From NCBI RefSeq assembly GCF_030704535.1, contig NC_081819.1:20556001-20620000 (forward strand): a stretch of DNA of 64,000 nucleotides, in the 5' to 3' direction. Shown piece after piece: positions 13,330 to 24,737 of this stretch (positions are counted from its first letter, which is position 1; every line of letters begins with the position of its first letter). The DNA comes from Vitis vinifera. Lineage: Eukaryota > Streptophyta > Magnoliopsida > Vitales > Vitaceae. The notes under the pieces are model-generated. The model saw nothing but the letters and a program-made list of their open reading frames with translations, did no database searches and was not told the origin of the DNA. The position numbers and the translations under genes are program-made.

Positions 13330-13704
13330 GGTATGTTTGGTAATTGTATTTGAAAAACAATTTTTTTATTTTTCAGAATAAAAAAATGGAAAAGTATGTC
13401 TAATAATAAGAAAACTGTTTTTTATTTTTTATTCTTAAAAAAAAAAAAGTAAATAAGATGTTTTCAAATAATATTTTTAAATTATTTTTAACTAATTTTT
13501 AATAACTATTTTAAAAAATGATTATACAAATAAAAAGAATGATTAAAAATAAAGTATTAAATATAAAAATTATTTTAAAAATATTAAAAATAAGTTGAAA
13601 ACATTTAAAGTTCTCAATAGATTTTTGTTTTACAAGTTATCATAAAACAATTTCTAAAAATTATTTTTTAAATCTGTTTTCTAAAACCGTTTTCAAACAA
13701 TACC
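13330..13704. mobile_element. palindromic MITE-like foldback element
   Basis: The left end reads GGTATGTTTGGTAATTGTAT. The right end, read in reverse complement, gives GGTATTGTTTGAAAACGG. The interior is AT-rich and itself roughly palindromic. There is no coding capacity. This is the typical form of a short non-autonomous foldback element; target-site duplications could not be fixed. Confidence 0.4.
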
Positions 13705-15290
13705 TTTCTCTTCCCTTTTCAAAAAGAACCCGACCCAAGATTTGAGAATTACACTGGGAATCTTGTATAAAGAAACTTGGAATTCTTAACCAAACATGAT
13801 TCCCACTAAAAATTAACTTTCTATAATAATACAATTGAAGCCATTTGGATGGTAGAGGATTGGTCAAATAAGGTAAAAACATGCCACTAAGTGGGTCAAT
13901 ATGGGCATGTTGTGGCCTCTTGATTGGCCATTTAAAGGCATATTGGACAATGAATTCTAGTGCTCAAAGTAGGTAATCAAATTGGGTTTTGTTTTTTTGG
14001 AATGGGGACCAAATGTGTGGCTCTCTCTTTACCCTCTTGTGGGGTCCCCATAAGACAATTTAATTTAATTTAGCTTATTTTTATTTATTTATTGGGATTG
14101 GAGAAGTCATGTAATGTACTATAAGTCTGTTTTAAAATGAAGTATAGAATTATTAATCCTTTGATTAATGTAAAAAAGTGTGTTTAGTGGGAGTGAGTTG
14201 GGCTTAGTGTAGGAAAATCCATAACATTGGGTGGTTGTGATTTAATAATATTTGCACTTTTGTGGAAAAATATTTAGATTGGGATACTGTCTTCTTAGTG
14301 CCAAAGACCAGGTGGGTAATTTAGAATTTTATTTATTAAAATAATAAAATGAAAAAAAAATCATTTTTTTTTCATTTTACTTATTTACAAATTAAAATTT
14401 TTTTAAAAATATATAATTTTAATAATTTCTCCTAAATAGAATCCATTAAAGAGGGATAGGCAAAGTTTATAATAATTGTTTTGGTGCTTGGATTTAATAT
14501 AAAAAGCAAAAAAAATGTACTAATTATATTTTTCTATTTTCTCATTTAATTAATGGAGTTAATGGGATTAGGGCTGATAAGCACTTGGCTTTGGCAAGCA
14601 TTTCATTTGCATGATGTTAGCATGGAGATTCCACAAGTGTGAAAAACAAAAAGTATTTATTTAAATAATTTAATATTTTTTTGTGGATAAATTAATATTT
14701 TTGTGGGGAAAATGATTAGCCAAAAAATCAATTAAGAGGTGTAAGACACTTGTCACTTGTCTTATCTTTAACTTTATGTCTTGGATATTCCTTACTATAT
14801 AGGATCTTGTTTCCACCAAATATAAATAGAACAAATAAAAATTCAAAAGTTAAAACATTTGATTTTGTATGCTTCCATTTTTGTGATTTTAAAAACCCAA
14901 TTGCAGTGGAAATTTTGAATTATTAAAGAGTTTTAATGAAAACGTTTATCCAACAATGGCCCACTTGAATTTGGGCCCAACCAAAGTCTTCTTATCCGGC
15001 TGCTAGGCCTAGGCCCTCAAAAAGGCCGGTCCTGTATCCTACTCTTCTAAGCTCAATAAAAACGTGTGGATGTGTTTTAACTTTCAGTGTACCAAGATCA
15101 TCCCTTTGAAATTACAAAAATTTTGGTTTTAAAATGAGCCTAGATGATTCTTCCTCACAAAGGTAAACTTCAAGAAACATATCAAAGCAGCCTGGTTTCT
15201 ATAGCTTCAGTGAAAAGTGCCTCTTTCTCTCATGGCTTATGTATTTTTTTTTCCTGGATCATGTACTTTGTACATACCCTAAGAGACTTT

Positions 15291-17277
15291 TTATTGAAGC
15301 ACCATTGGTCTGTATAATTTAAATGAAATCGATATTGATAAACCTAATGGAGGGGATAATGCAAAAGATTAACTGAATACAAATTATACGCCCAATGCTC
15401 AACCAGAGAAGACCGAATAACACAAAACCGAAGTACTTTATCTTTGCCAGACATGCAAAATTATTCAAGCTCAGTCTTCAGTCTAATAAGCTGATCACAC
15501 AGTAGAACTCACATTTGAGTATGTATGTATATCATAGCCAACTGATAAATTGCATGATGGGTGTGTAATCAATTGATCAAAGACAACTGTAACATGAAAG
15601 TTTTAGCTCCCAAAACTCGAAACTGAAAAACAAAAAAAAACCCAATTGGCATTCACAATATCAGAGTCCATCCCCTTAAAAAGAGAAGAAAAAGAAAAAG
15701 ACCAGTTTCTGGTTCTTAAGATTTAACACAATACTGCATACATGTATGGATGCTAAAAGAAGAAAGAGTGAGGAGGGGAGGAGGATACAATTACCATTTG
15801 CACACAGATTCCCGCTGAATACAACTCTGGTGAACAGGGACAACAAACAAGGAGAATAACGTTTGAACTGCAGGGCAGGTATGTGGAACTGCAGTGGAGA
15901 ACATGCATGGGGGGCAGGACTCAGTGAAAAATTATGACTGCAAAAGAAGCCTACTTCATTACTGCAGAGGATCCTGAGAAGTTCAAAGACAACTGTCTAA
16001 ACTAATCAACCGCAATGCAAAAATACCATTTGATCACAAATGCATGCTGAGGAGGACTGATATTGTGACCACAAGACAAGGCCCATACTTCATGGTTGCA
16101 TAAGATCCTGATAAATTGCATAAGTGCACTAGTAAGAATTTGTTTTATGCCACTTTCACAGGTGAATATAAATGAGAATAAATTTAAAGCAACACAGTAG
16201 AAAGGTTGAAATATGACCACAGCAAAGAAAGGTAATATTGAAATGAGTGGATTGTTGACTAGCTAGAGAGGCAATGATCATATGTGTATAAAGGTTATGT
16301 CTAAACTCATCGTTTGATTATCATCTATTGTATAATTGCAGTTTTCCATTTTTATCTATTAAAAAAAAATTTAAAAAATCAATTGTATGATTGCAGTTTC
16401 AGCTGACCCAACCAACCAAAAAACTCATTCAGGCCAGGTTGGGCAGCTTGGATTGTAGGCTGAACCAGTTCGGGCTATAGGAGTTGAGTATTCTACTCTG
16501 TGGGTTGAGCTTGGTTTAATCTCCAATGCAAAAGGATACACCAAAATTCAGCCTTGATTTGCAATGAAAAATCAATACTCTGGAGGAAGCCTTTAAACCT
16601 AATGGAACTACAACAACAAACAACATGAGAAAATTTGTGTGATGTATTGCAAATTCCAAAAGATGATTCTGATGAAGATACACTTCAAGCAATTCAAATA
16701 GAGCAGACTAGTACATAAACAAATTTGAGTAAGCACATAATGGTGCTGTATTGATCAAGATATATAATTCAATGTGGTAATGACAAGGTGCATCTTCACT
16801 TATTGTCTGATCAACAAAATAAGTACGGGCCAATGTCTAGAACCAATTATCTGAAGTATCAATCAACGTTGTAATGTATCAGGAAATATATCATCCATAC
16901 AATGTGTCAAAGCACTGCCATCAACACCCAAATTCTTTATTTATTCAACAACAGCTAAATTAATTGTCCTTTCCAGAATAATTTTCTCAACTGCACTATA
17001 TACAAGTTCCTTAAGAGAAAAGTTGAAAACAGAAACAGTGTGGCTTAAATCCTAACCAGGTTTGCATTTGATTTTTGGAGATCCAGAACATTTTTCTATA
17101 CTAGGATCAACAAAATCAGTTATCTCATTACTCATTAGTCATCCATCAGAAGGAAGCTCCTAATGTAATTCCTTCTCTAGTTGGAAGTAAAAAATATGCC
17201 ACTTAATACTAAAATAGCAACAAAACGACAATGACATGAAATAAATAAGGAAAAGGTAGGTGTAGGTAGTTTCTTAC
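15291..17277 (-). other. 3' flank of the CAS gene, possible spliced 3' UTR
   Basis: This 2 kb is less AT-rich than the intergenic DNA to its left, especially at 15350-16260, but holds no recognisable protein. On the minus strand the CAS stop codon TAA is followed at once by GTAAGAAACT, a good splice donor. The region could therefore contain a 3' UTR intron with a downstream untranslated exon. Confidence 0.35.
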
Positions 17278-20217
17278 TTAAACAATGGGGAGCTTATAAG
17301 TACCACAAAGTTGAAGTAATGCAGTTTGATTGGCTTGATCAAGATTCTCATTGATGATTTGAGGATACCTTCCGGGGGAACGAGCAGAAAGATTTGCCAA
17401 TGAAGCAACCAAGAATTCCTTCGGATCCTTTATTTCCTTTAAAGGATCCTCCTCTTTCCTCCCAGCATTCTGAAGTGGGACGTAGGTGGCAGCATAAACC
17501 ATAGTCTCCCCAATATCCAGAACTTCTGGTTCCACCTCAACTCTATCCTGCTCTGGCCGTGAAAGAAGGGTAATAATGCTATCCAGTAATTTCCCCCATT
17601 GTTTAACAGATGTAGGATCCAAGAGTGCTGGAGATTCGCAAAGAAGCCGGGTTGAAGCAACTGAAGTTAACTTCAGCTCAATAGCTCCTGTAATCAGCTT
17701 AAGATTTGGTATCCAGAACTGCTCCAAAATCACAAGAAATATATTGGGCTGAACAGCATTGATCGAATCCACAAGGTTTGTGGAGCCATGCTTGACCAGA
17801 AACAAAGACATAAATATCAGGAAAGACTTCACAAACTTTACTGTCCTGTTCTTTTGAAGCCGTCCAAATAGGGTAGCCCAGATGTGACTCACATAGGGCG
17901 CAATAACTTCATATCCGAGATTCTCAATCACAGTGTTGAGCACATAGAAGCCCTGTTCATCTGTTGTATGAGATGAGATAAGCCTTTCAAATATTCCAAG
18001 TACCTGGCTAAGCCTCCCCTCTCTGTTAAGCTCATGGGGCGCCTTCTGAAGGAAGGCCTGAAGCAGACGCACTAGGGCAGGAACATTTGCAGTTTTTCGC
18101 CATGAATCAGGTGACAAGAGGAGTTCAAATATTTGCATGTAGCTGGGTGGGATGGGTGGTCTATTCAACTCAACAAGCTGAGCTAATAGTTGGAACGCAT
18201 AAGGGAAAAACTCTGTTACATCGTTAACCAGGATGGTTTGGAGGCTGGGAAAGAGGCTTCCTTCAAAGGCAGATATGAGAGATGCGTCCTTCTCACAGGC
18301 CCGCCTAACAAGAACTGCAACGGCTTCAAACAGATAGTGATTAAAGACTGGATTTTTTGGGTTTTTGCAAACTTCAGCAAGAACATTAGTCAACTCCAAG
18401 ATGCAAGGACCAGCAACCTCACGGGTGATGTCAGCAACTCCAAGAACCCGCATGATACACTTCATGATGTATTGATTCTCCTCAGAATCTGGAAACTTCA
18501 AAGCATTAAAAAGATTGCCAATCAGAACTGGCAAAAATGGACTAATATCTGAGGAAGTGTATCTTGCCATTCCTCCCTCTTCCTTGACCAGCAAGAGTTT
18601 CTCAATGCAATTTGCAGCATATGAATGGACGACATTTGACTCTGAACCAAGGAATCGAACCACATCTGGAACCAATGCAATTGCAATGGGCTTTGATATC
18701 TGATTTCGAAACATCGTAAAGAACTTAAGTGCACCTGCCTTGAGCATCGGGAACCCATTCACATCCTGACTCTTCAACTCTGGAACAATAACTGATCCAA
18801 AGAAACTCTCAACATTGACTAGGTCAGTTGAGACAGAATTACCCCCAGCCTTCTTAGTGGCAAGTGAGACAACCAAGTATATAGCACAGTCCTTATCCTT
18901 CCAATTCACAGCTGGGTTTGTAGCAAAGGAGCCTAACATATTTTGGATCTGTACTGAAACAATAGCAGTCACCCTTTCCTTATAATTCGTAGCAATCCCT
19001 TTGAGAAGTTCACAAGCAATCCTCCTCCTTGTATCAAGATCGCTCCCTTCCATATCCCTCCTAACAAACTCAACATAGTTCATCTCAAAAAGCTCCTCAT
19101 CTTCATCCCTTAACCGCACATTTGGAATCACAATGCCCTGACAAATCTGAGATATCACATTATCAGCTGCAAACAATGTGTGGTGCACACTTGTACTAAC
19201 AGTAGTCAAAAACTTAATTGCAGTAATGGTAAGCCGGTCACGGCTAGAAGATGCTGAAACAGTTGTGAGTAAGCTCCACACAGCAAGTGCAAAATCATTC
19301 AAGTACTCCTCAAACTCCTCCTCATTTTTCTCAATATAAAGGCTAATATTCTCACATACTGCAGCTCGAAGCTCATCAACAACTGCAAGCCCATCCCCAC
19401 TGCCCTCTTCAAGAGCTGGATACCTCATAGTGAGGTATTTTTTAAACTCACCCATCCACTCTTTCATGTGATCCTCAAAAAACTCGGGTAATTCTTGAAA
19501 ATTTAAAGAATAAAATATTCTACAACATAGCCTCTGGGATTCAATCAGAGGCCGGAGGGTGGCTGCCACAGCAGGACCTCCGGAGTTAACCACAGAATCA
19601 ATTAATGCGGCAGTTTTGAGAAAGATTTCTAATAAAGGCGCTGCAAAATTGTCGAGGCAATACTTCAAATCAAGAAGAAGATCATTGGTCTTGTATTGGT
19701 ACCTAAACTTCTTGAATATCGAATTTGCGGTACCGAGAATTCCATTGATGGTGGCGTAATCAGATGATTGTGATGCAGTTCGAAGACTTGACACGAGCTC
19801 GGGCAATAATGAAGGCCATTTTTTCGGGAAATCATGTTTCCCGATCAGCGAAAGGGCTTCACTGAGCTGACTCTGAATTCGGGGAGTGGCGGAGAGCATG
19901 AGAGGGACAATTAGGGTTTTGATTTGCTCCTTTTCGGACTCAGGAATTGAGATTAGGGTCACAGCATTCGGCTCCCTTGACACCTCTGTCGACCACCTAA
20001 CACGGAGGTGGTTCTTGAAGTTGACGGCGGCGCTCTGGCGGATCTGCTCATCGACGGAGGGCTCAGCGACAAGGCGGAGGACAGCGAGGCCGTAGTTGGG
20101 CCGGTCGGCAGCTTCGGAGAGAGATGATTCGGCGCGGCGGCGAGGCTCGGGATTTGGAGAAAGCGTATGGAGGAAGCATTGGGAGAGGAATTGTAGGGTT
20201 TCAGCGTTCCATTCCAT
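17278..20217 (-). CDS. CAS: Exportin-2 / CAS (CSE1-like importin-alpha re-exporter)
   Basis: Karyopherin of the importin-beta family that, with Ran-GTP, carries importin alpha back from nucleus to cytoplasm. The ORF is a single uninterrupted 979-codon exon starting [15 protein letters not shown] and ending GTYKLPIV. Order of regions: N-terminal HEAT repeats with the importin-beta N-terminal domain about residues 24-97 ([20 protein letters not shown]), a Cse1 domain over roughly 155-525, and the CAS/CSE C-terminal HEAT region from about 526 to the end. Length matches plant CAS proteins (about 970 residues) and nothing is missing. The ATG is preceded by a leader containing three telo-boxes. The absence of introns is usual for this gene in plants as far as I know. 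Expected constitutive, highest in dividing cells. Confidence 0.97.
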   Translation of the reverse strand: MEWNAETLQFLSQCFLHTLSPNPEPRRRAESSLSEAADRPNYGLAVLRLVAEPSVDEQIRQSAAVNFKNHLRVRWSTEVSREPNAVTLISIPESEKEQIKTLIVPLMLSATPRIQSQLSEALSLIGKHDFPKKWPSLLPELVSSLRTASQSSDYATINGILGTANSIFKKFRYQYKTNDLLLDLKYCLDNFAAPLLEIFLKTAALIDSVVNSGGPAVAATLRPLIESQRLCCRIFYSLNFQELPEFFEDHMKEWMGEFKKYLTMRYPALEEGSGDGLAVVDELRAAVCENISLYIEKNEEEFEEYLNDFALAVWSLLTTVSASSSRDRLTITAIKFLTTVSTSVHHTLFAADNVISQICQGIVIPNVRLRDEDEELFEMNYVEFVRRDMEGSDLDTRRRIACELLKGIATNYKERVTAIVSVQIQNMLGSFATNPAVNWKDKDCAIYLVVSLATKKAGGNSVSTDLVNVESFFGSVIVPELKSQDVNGFPMLKAGALKFFTMFRNQISKPIAIALVPDVVRFLGSESNVVHSYAANCIEKLLLVKEEGGMARYTSSDISPFLPVLIGNLFNALKFPDSEENQYIMKCIMRVLGVADITREVAGPCILELTNVLAEVCKNPKNPVFNHYLFEAVAVLVRRACEKDASLISAFEGSLFPSLQTILVNDVTEFFPYAFQLLAQLVELNRPPIPPSYMQIFELLLSPDSWRKTANVPALVRLLQAFLQKAPHELNREGRLSQVLGIFERLISSHTTDEQGFYVLNTVIENLGYEVIAPYVSHIWATLFGRLQKNRTVKFVKSFLIFMSLFLVKHGSTNLVDSINAVQPNIFLVILEQFWIPNLKLITGAIELKLTSVASTRLLCESPALLDPTSVKQWGKLLDSIITLLSRPEQDRVEVEPEVLDIGETMVYAATYVPLQNAGRKEEDPLKEIKDPKEFLVASLANLSARSPGRYPQIINENLDQANQTALLQLCGTYKLPIV

Positions 20218-20235
20218 TTTCTGATCGGTGTCCTC

Positions 20236-20285
20236 TAGGGTTTCCGAGAGCTTTTCTAGGGTTTATGAGAGTTTCTCTAGGGTTT
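20236..20285 (-). promoter_or_regulatory. three telo-boxes in a 21-bp tandem array, CAS leader
   Basis: On the plus strand TAGGGTTT occurs at 20236, 20257 and 20278; on the gene strand these are AAACCCTA. The spacing is exactly 21 bp twice, within a degenerate 21-bp repeat CTAGGGTTT(N)12. They end about 19 nt upstream of the CAS start codon. Telo-boxes in 5' regions are known in plant genes of the translation and cell-division programme. Confidence 0.65.
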
Positions 20286-20560
20286 TGATAAGTGTGTGCA
20301 AATGAATTCAAAAGTGAAAAACACAAAAAAAAAAAAAAAAAAAACCCCAATAAATTGAGAAAGAGAGAACGAGTACCGTCGTTCGAGAGAAGGGCAGCAA
20401 AGCAGGCAGACCGATGTTGTTGCGTTTGGAGAGAGGGAAAATTAGTACGATACAAGGTTTTTAAAGAGAAAATGAGGGGTTTTAAGATTGTAATTAGTAA
20501 TTATCTTTCAGAATATAAATTCAACGTGGATTAAATTTATAAAAAAAATTATAAATTTCT
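20286..20560 (-). promoter_or_regulatory. remaining CAS leader and core promoter
   Basis: Contains a run of about 20 A on the plus strand (20323-20344, U-run in the transcript) followed by mixed-composition DNA to about 20460, where AT-rich intergenic DNA begins. The transcription start probably lies between 20380 and 20460; no clear TATA box was found. Confidence 0.35.
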
Positions 20561-21029
20561 ACATATTAATTCATTTTATTAAATAAATTAATCCTCTAAT
20601 TTTAATGCACATTTTTCACATTAATTTTTTTCCTTTCCCTTTTTTTAATAAGCACTGAATTTTTTTATTTTTTATTTTTTATTATACCATTTTTTAAATA
20701 TTTAAAATTCAAAATATTACTTTTTTTAAATGATATCACTCGTACACTATAATATTTCTAACCTTTCATTCAAAATTTTAGTATAATTATATTAAAATAT
20801 GATATCAAAAATAAATTTTCCTTTAAATATGACTATATTTTATTTTTAATTTATTTTAATTTACATAAATTTTAAATATTTTTATTTTAAATTTTAAATT
20901 TTCAAAAAATATATATTTAATAATAATCCAACATACTCTACGTGATTTTATTGATTTTCGTCATTAGATTGAATGAAAATCTTTTAAGTAATTTCATCTA
21001 TTAAAAGATTCTCCAAAAATAAGTTTGAA

Positions 21030-21320
21030 AATTATTTAAATTGGGCTGGTCCCTCCCAAAGCCTGCCTCCCGCCAAGCCCAAAGTTTGAATAATTTCAAG
21101 AGCGAAAATTGCATTCGGAACTCCAAACTATGATTGAATTGGGCTTGGCCCAGTAATTACTTTATTTTGGGCCTACCTCGTTGTAGGAGATCTCCTAATT
21201 TCAGAGGTGGAGCTTAGAGTGGGCTTGGGCCTAAAAAAATGGTCCATACAGGACAACGAGTGGCTCCGTGTTACTTGATAAGGCCGAAGTACCCCTTCCA
21301 TTGGGCTCGTGAAGCCCAAG
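21030..21320. promoter_or_regulatory. dense TGGGCC/TGGGCT (site II-like) motif cluster
   Basis: About 290 bp with repeated TGGGCT, AGCCCA, TGGGCC and GGCCCA words (near 21042, 21076, 21139, 21147, 21168, 21221, 21302 and 21313). Such site II elements often accompany telo-boxes in plant growth-gene promoters. The cluster sits about 0.6-0.9 kb upstream of the likely CAS start site. Confidence 0.45.
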
Positions 21321-21393
21321 CCAATTGCTACTTACGATATAAATTTTAATAAAAATTATTTTTTAGTAATTAAATTTATATTGGGAATTCATT

Positions 21394-21398
<5 letters not shown>

Positions 21399-21441
<43 letters not shown>
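21399..21441. repeat. (AT)n microsatellite
   Basis: About 20 uninterrupted AT units, flanked by TTTATATAC and AATAAAAATAAT. Confidence 0.9.
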
Positions 21442-21444
<3 letters not shown>

Positions 21445-22854
21445 AAAATAATAAACTCATATGGTCTATCTTACCCAAACAAACTAAACAAGGGTTTTGA
21501 AGGAAATTTTGTGATACACAACATCTTTATTGTGTCTGAATAAGGGAAATTATGATATTCACATCAAATAAAAAAAAAAGTTTTCGACATTATACATGTA
21601 TAAAATTTTTTTAATTTTATAAATGCATTTTAAAATCGTGAGGTCAATTTTAACTTAAAACCGACAATATCTATATTATTAAAAATTAGTCATTATAGAC
21701 ACACTTATTTCCTAACTATATATTACATAGTATGACTTTATCAATTTAAAATAGCCGTAATTCTTTATGAAAGCAAGATACTTGTTCCTTAAGGAATGTT
21801 CGGTAATTATTTTCAAAAGTAGGTTTAAAAAACACTTTTAAGAATAATTTGTTAAAATTATTTTATAATATTTTATAAAATAAAAGTCTATTTATGAATT
21901 TAAAATATTTTTAATATGTTTTTCATATTTTTAGATATATTTTAAAAATATTTTTTATATATATATTACTTCATTTTTAATCATGTTTAAATAAATATTT
22001 TTTAAAACAACAATAAAAACCAACAAAAAAACTGCTATCGAAAACCATTATCGTTTTGGCTTTATTTCCTTGTATTGAGATCATTCCTTCGATCAAAACC
22101 CTAAATGGGAAAAGACAACAATCAAACTGTTTCAATTCTTGCTTTTTTCATGCTTTTTATAAAAGTACACTGTTGATGGCAGCTGCATAATTGCATGGTG
22201 TCAGCAGGCTCAGGCTTTCATGACCATTTAACTGGTGGCTGCTTGTACGCAACAGTTAAAATATTGAAATATCATGCTTGGATTTTATAAAAATATTGAA
22301 AAAATAATATAAAATTTCATAAAATAAAATAATTTAAAAAATTGGCTAAAATCATTGAAAATTTAATCCAAAGCTTTCACAAATAATGAAATAATTATTA
22401 ATATAAATTTTGTTTTTATTTGTTGCAATGCAAGTAGGTGTTCATAGTGTCTTTTGAGGCTTTCGACTTGAAAAATCCTGTGGCTTGGCTTCGTTATTGG
22501 TTATGACTTGTATCAATATAATTAAAAGAAAAAAATATATATATATATACTTTGAGGAAAATTAATATTTACTTTCCATTTAAAAATGTGATTTCATGGT
22601 TATTGTTTTGTTTAATCTATTGATTCTTAGAGTATACGAATATTTGTTGTAAAATTAAGTTATGTTTGATATGGGGAATATTTTTTTTTTTAAGGAAAGT
22701 TTTTTTTTTTATGTTTAGTTTTACAATTAAAAAATAGAAAATAAAATCAAATATAATTAAAATTATTAAGAAAATTGTATATTTTAAAATTATTTAAATT
22801 TTATATAGAAAATTTAAATATGTAAAAAATATATATATATAAAAATAATTTATT

Positions 22855-23690
22855 AACTTCAAATAATTATCAAGGATTTACTTGATTTGATTATTCCACC
22901 CATAAGAACATTTAAAGAAATTTCTATGTCATTCACATGGGTGATATCTTAATATTATAAGTGATTTTTAAGAAATTTAAAAGTATTTTTTAAATTTTGT
23001 CAAACGTGCAACTTTTTTGTTTAAAAATAAACAAATCACTTGCAAATAATAACATATGAATGAAAAGTTAGAAAAATAATTACTTGCTTTCTTATCATCA
23101 TTGGTCCAAGAGAAGACAAATATCATATTCATATTCATATTCCTACTTTTAATTTCTATAATATTTGAAATTAAATCAACGGATTTTTTATTTTTTTATT
23201 TTTTTATGTACAAAGACTTGTGATGACTTGAATAGACTCTAGTAAATATTTCACTATTGTCTCAAATAATTGTGGAGGATTTACGTGATCATTCCACCGA
23301 CAAGAACATTTGAAAAAATTCCTATGTCAATCACTTTCATCTTTCCTATCAAATCATTGGAACACTCGTAACTACAATTATAATTTAATAATTATTGTAT
23401 CTCCCAAGTCACATGACTGTGTTTTTTCAATATTATAATTAATTTTTCATAATTTTAAAAGTTTATCAAATACCCAACTTAAAAAAAAAACATATATATA
23501 TATATATATATATTTCTTATATTAAAAAGACTCTTTAAAATTATTGACAAATGATATTAAAAAATGATTCATCGAGGTCTATTTCGATGTTGTTGCTTTC
23601 TTATCATTATTGATCGAGAGAAGACAATATCGTATTCATATTCTCTACATTTAATTTCTATAATATTTGAAATTAAATCATAAATAATTA
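22855..23690. repeat. diverged local direct duplication
   Basis: Two blocks recur in the same order about 400-490 bp apart. CAAATAATTATCAAGGATTT with TTCCACCCATAAGAACATTT (22860-22915) recurs as CAAATAATTGTGGAGGATTT with TTCCACCGACAAGAACATTT (23262-23312). TTGCTTTCTTATCATCATTG (about 23083) recurs as TTGCTTTCTTATCATTATTG (about 23594), each followed by GAGAAGACAA and a TTTCTATAATATTTGAAATT word. No protein is encoded. Confidence 0.55.
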
Positions 23691-24113
23691 AAGTGGTCAA
23701 ATAAAAATAAACGGCTTAATCTTCAAGCATCCTATCTATAATTGACACAAAATGGAATATTTGTTCTTTATGTAAATTATTGAAAAATAGAATAATCATC
23801 ATTCTATTATTTTTCAAAATATTAAATATGGGAAGAGTTAGGTTTCCAAGATTCCAAATTTTGAGAAAACACATACTAAAATAAATATTTAATTAATATT
23901 TTAAATATGTGTACAAGCTTTATTTACATCCAAATTAAATCACTTCACAAATGGACTAAAAAATAGCACAACTTGATGAGTTTTATAACTTTTAATTTCA
24001 CATAAATTTCTTCTAATATTTATATCCAAAATTATTAATAAAACTCATCAAAACAAAGCCCAATGTTAATTCATATAAATGCTTAAACGGCGTAGACCAC
24101 ACCACGGCGCATA

Positions 24114-24737
24114 TTAGAGGCTAACCATGTATTGCTGATGAGAATCCCCATCCGTCCACGTGGCATCACCGGAGAACTCCCATGCACAATCATTCGAATA
24201 ACACGACTCCGGCGAGAATTCCGTCACTGTGTCCGTCCAAAGCTCTTTCCCGCCATCCATCAGCTCCGGCAACTCAATCTCACCCCAGAAATCGTCGCCA
24301 TTGCAGTCGCCGTCAGAGCCGTCTGTCCCGCTTTTCTTAGTCGATATCACAGCATTCGCCGCCTCGGCAGCAGCCGCCTGAATATCTCTAGCGGTGCACG
24401 ACGACGGCCGAGGAAGCAGCTCGACCTCGTCGGGAAAATTGAGCTGCGCTTTGCGTCCTTTGAGATGATACGCCGCGACATCATAGGCACGCGCTGCCAT
24501 TTCCGGCACGGGAAAGGACCCGAGCCATATCCGCGACTTCTTCCGCGGTTCTCGAATCTCCGACACCCATTTGCCCCACCGACGCTTTCGGACGCCTCTG
24601 TAAACAGGGTGTCTGGTTCCACCACGTTCGGCATCAGGATTCCGGCGAGTTTCTCCGACGGCTCCAAACGACGTTGCTTGGTCATCTTCAGTGCATGGTG
24701 GCTGCAGCTGCAGCTGCAGCTCCTGCTCCTGCTCCAT
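24114..24737 (-). CDS. AP2/ERF transcription factor, DREB-type subfamily
   Basis: Single-exon 207-codon gene. An open frame extends upstream from a GTG at 24743, but the first ATG is at 24737 ([10 protein letters not shown]), which I take as the start. A Gln-rich N-terminus is followed by one AP2 domain at about residues 45-102: [19 protein letters not shown], then [20 protein letters not shown] and [11 protein letters not shown]. Val58 and Glu63 occupy the two positions that mark DREB-type rather than ERF-type domains, so binding to DRE/CRT (CCGAC) sites is expected. The stretch after the domain ([20 protein letters not shown]) is typical of the DREB A-4/A-5 groups. The C-terminus is acidic with Trp residues, like an activation domain. 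No C-terminal EAR motif is visible. Target and stress response cannot be read from the sequence. Confidence 0.93.
   Translation of the reverse strand: MEQEQELQLQLQPPCTEDDQATSFGAVGETRRNPDAERGGTRHPVYRGVRKRRWGKWVSEIREPRKKSRIWLGSFPVPEMAARAYDVAAYHLKGRKAQLNFPDEVELLPRPSSCTARDIQAAAAEAANAVISTKKSGTDGSDGDCNGDDFWGEIELPELMDGGKELWTDTVTEFSPESCYSNDCAWEFSGDATWTDGDSHQQYMVSL

Larger units (their letters stand above)
7441..15290. other. long AT-rich intergenic region, no gene recognised
   Basis: Nearly 8 kb of A/T-rich DNA in which all frames are broken at short intervals. The longer frames found (for example near 9218, 9704, 12149, 12723 and 13046) are low-complexity and match nothing I recognise. It contains an ACGT-box cluster, a GA/G composite repeat and a palindromic element, listed separately. 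Confidence 0.6.
20561..24113. other. intergenic region between CAS and the ERF gene
   Basis: AT-rich DNA without recognisable coding content. It holds the TGGGCC motif cluster, a long AT dinucleotide repeat, a possible foldback at about 21795-22060 (GAATGTTCGGTAATTATTTT at the left end) and a diverged duplication at 22.9-23.7 kb. Confidence 0.5.
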
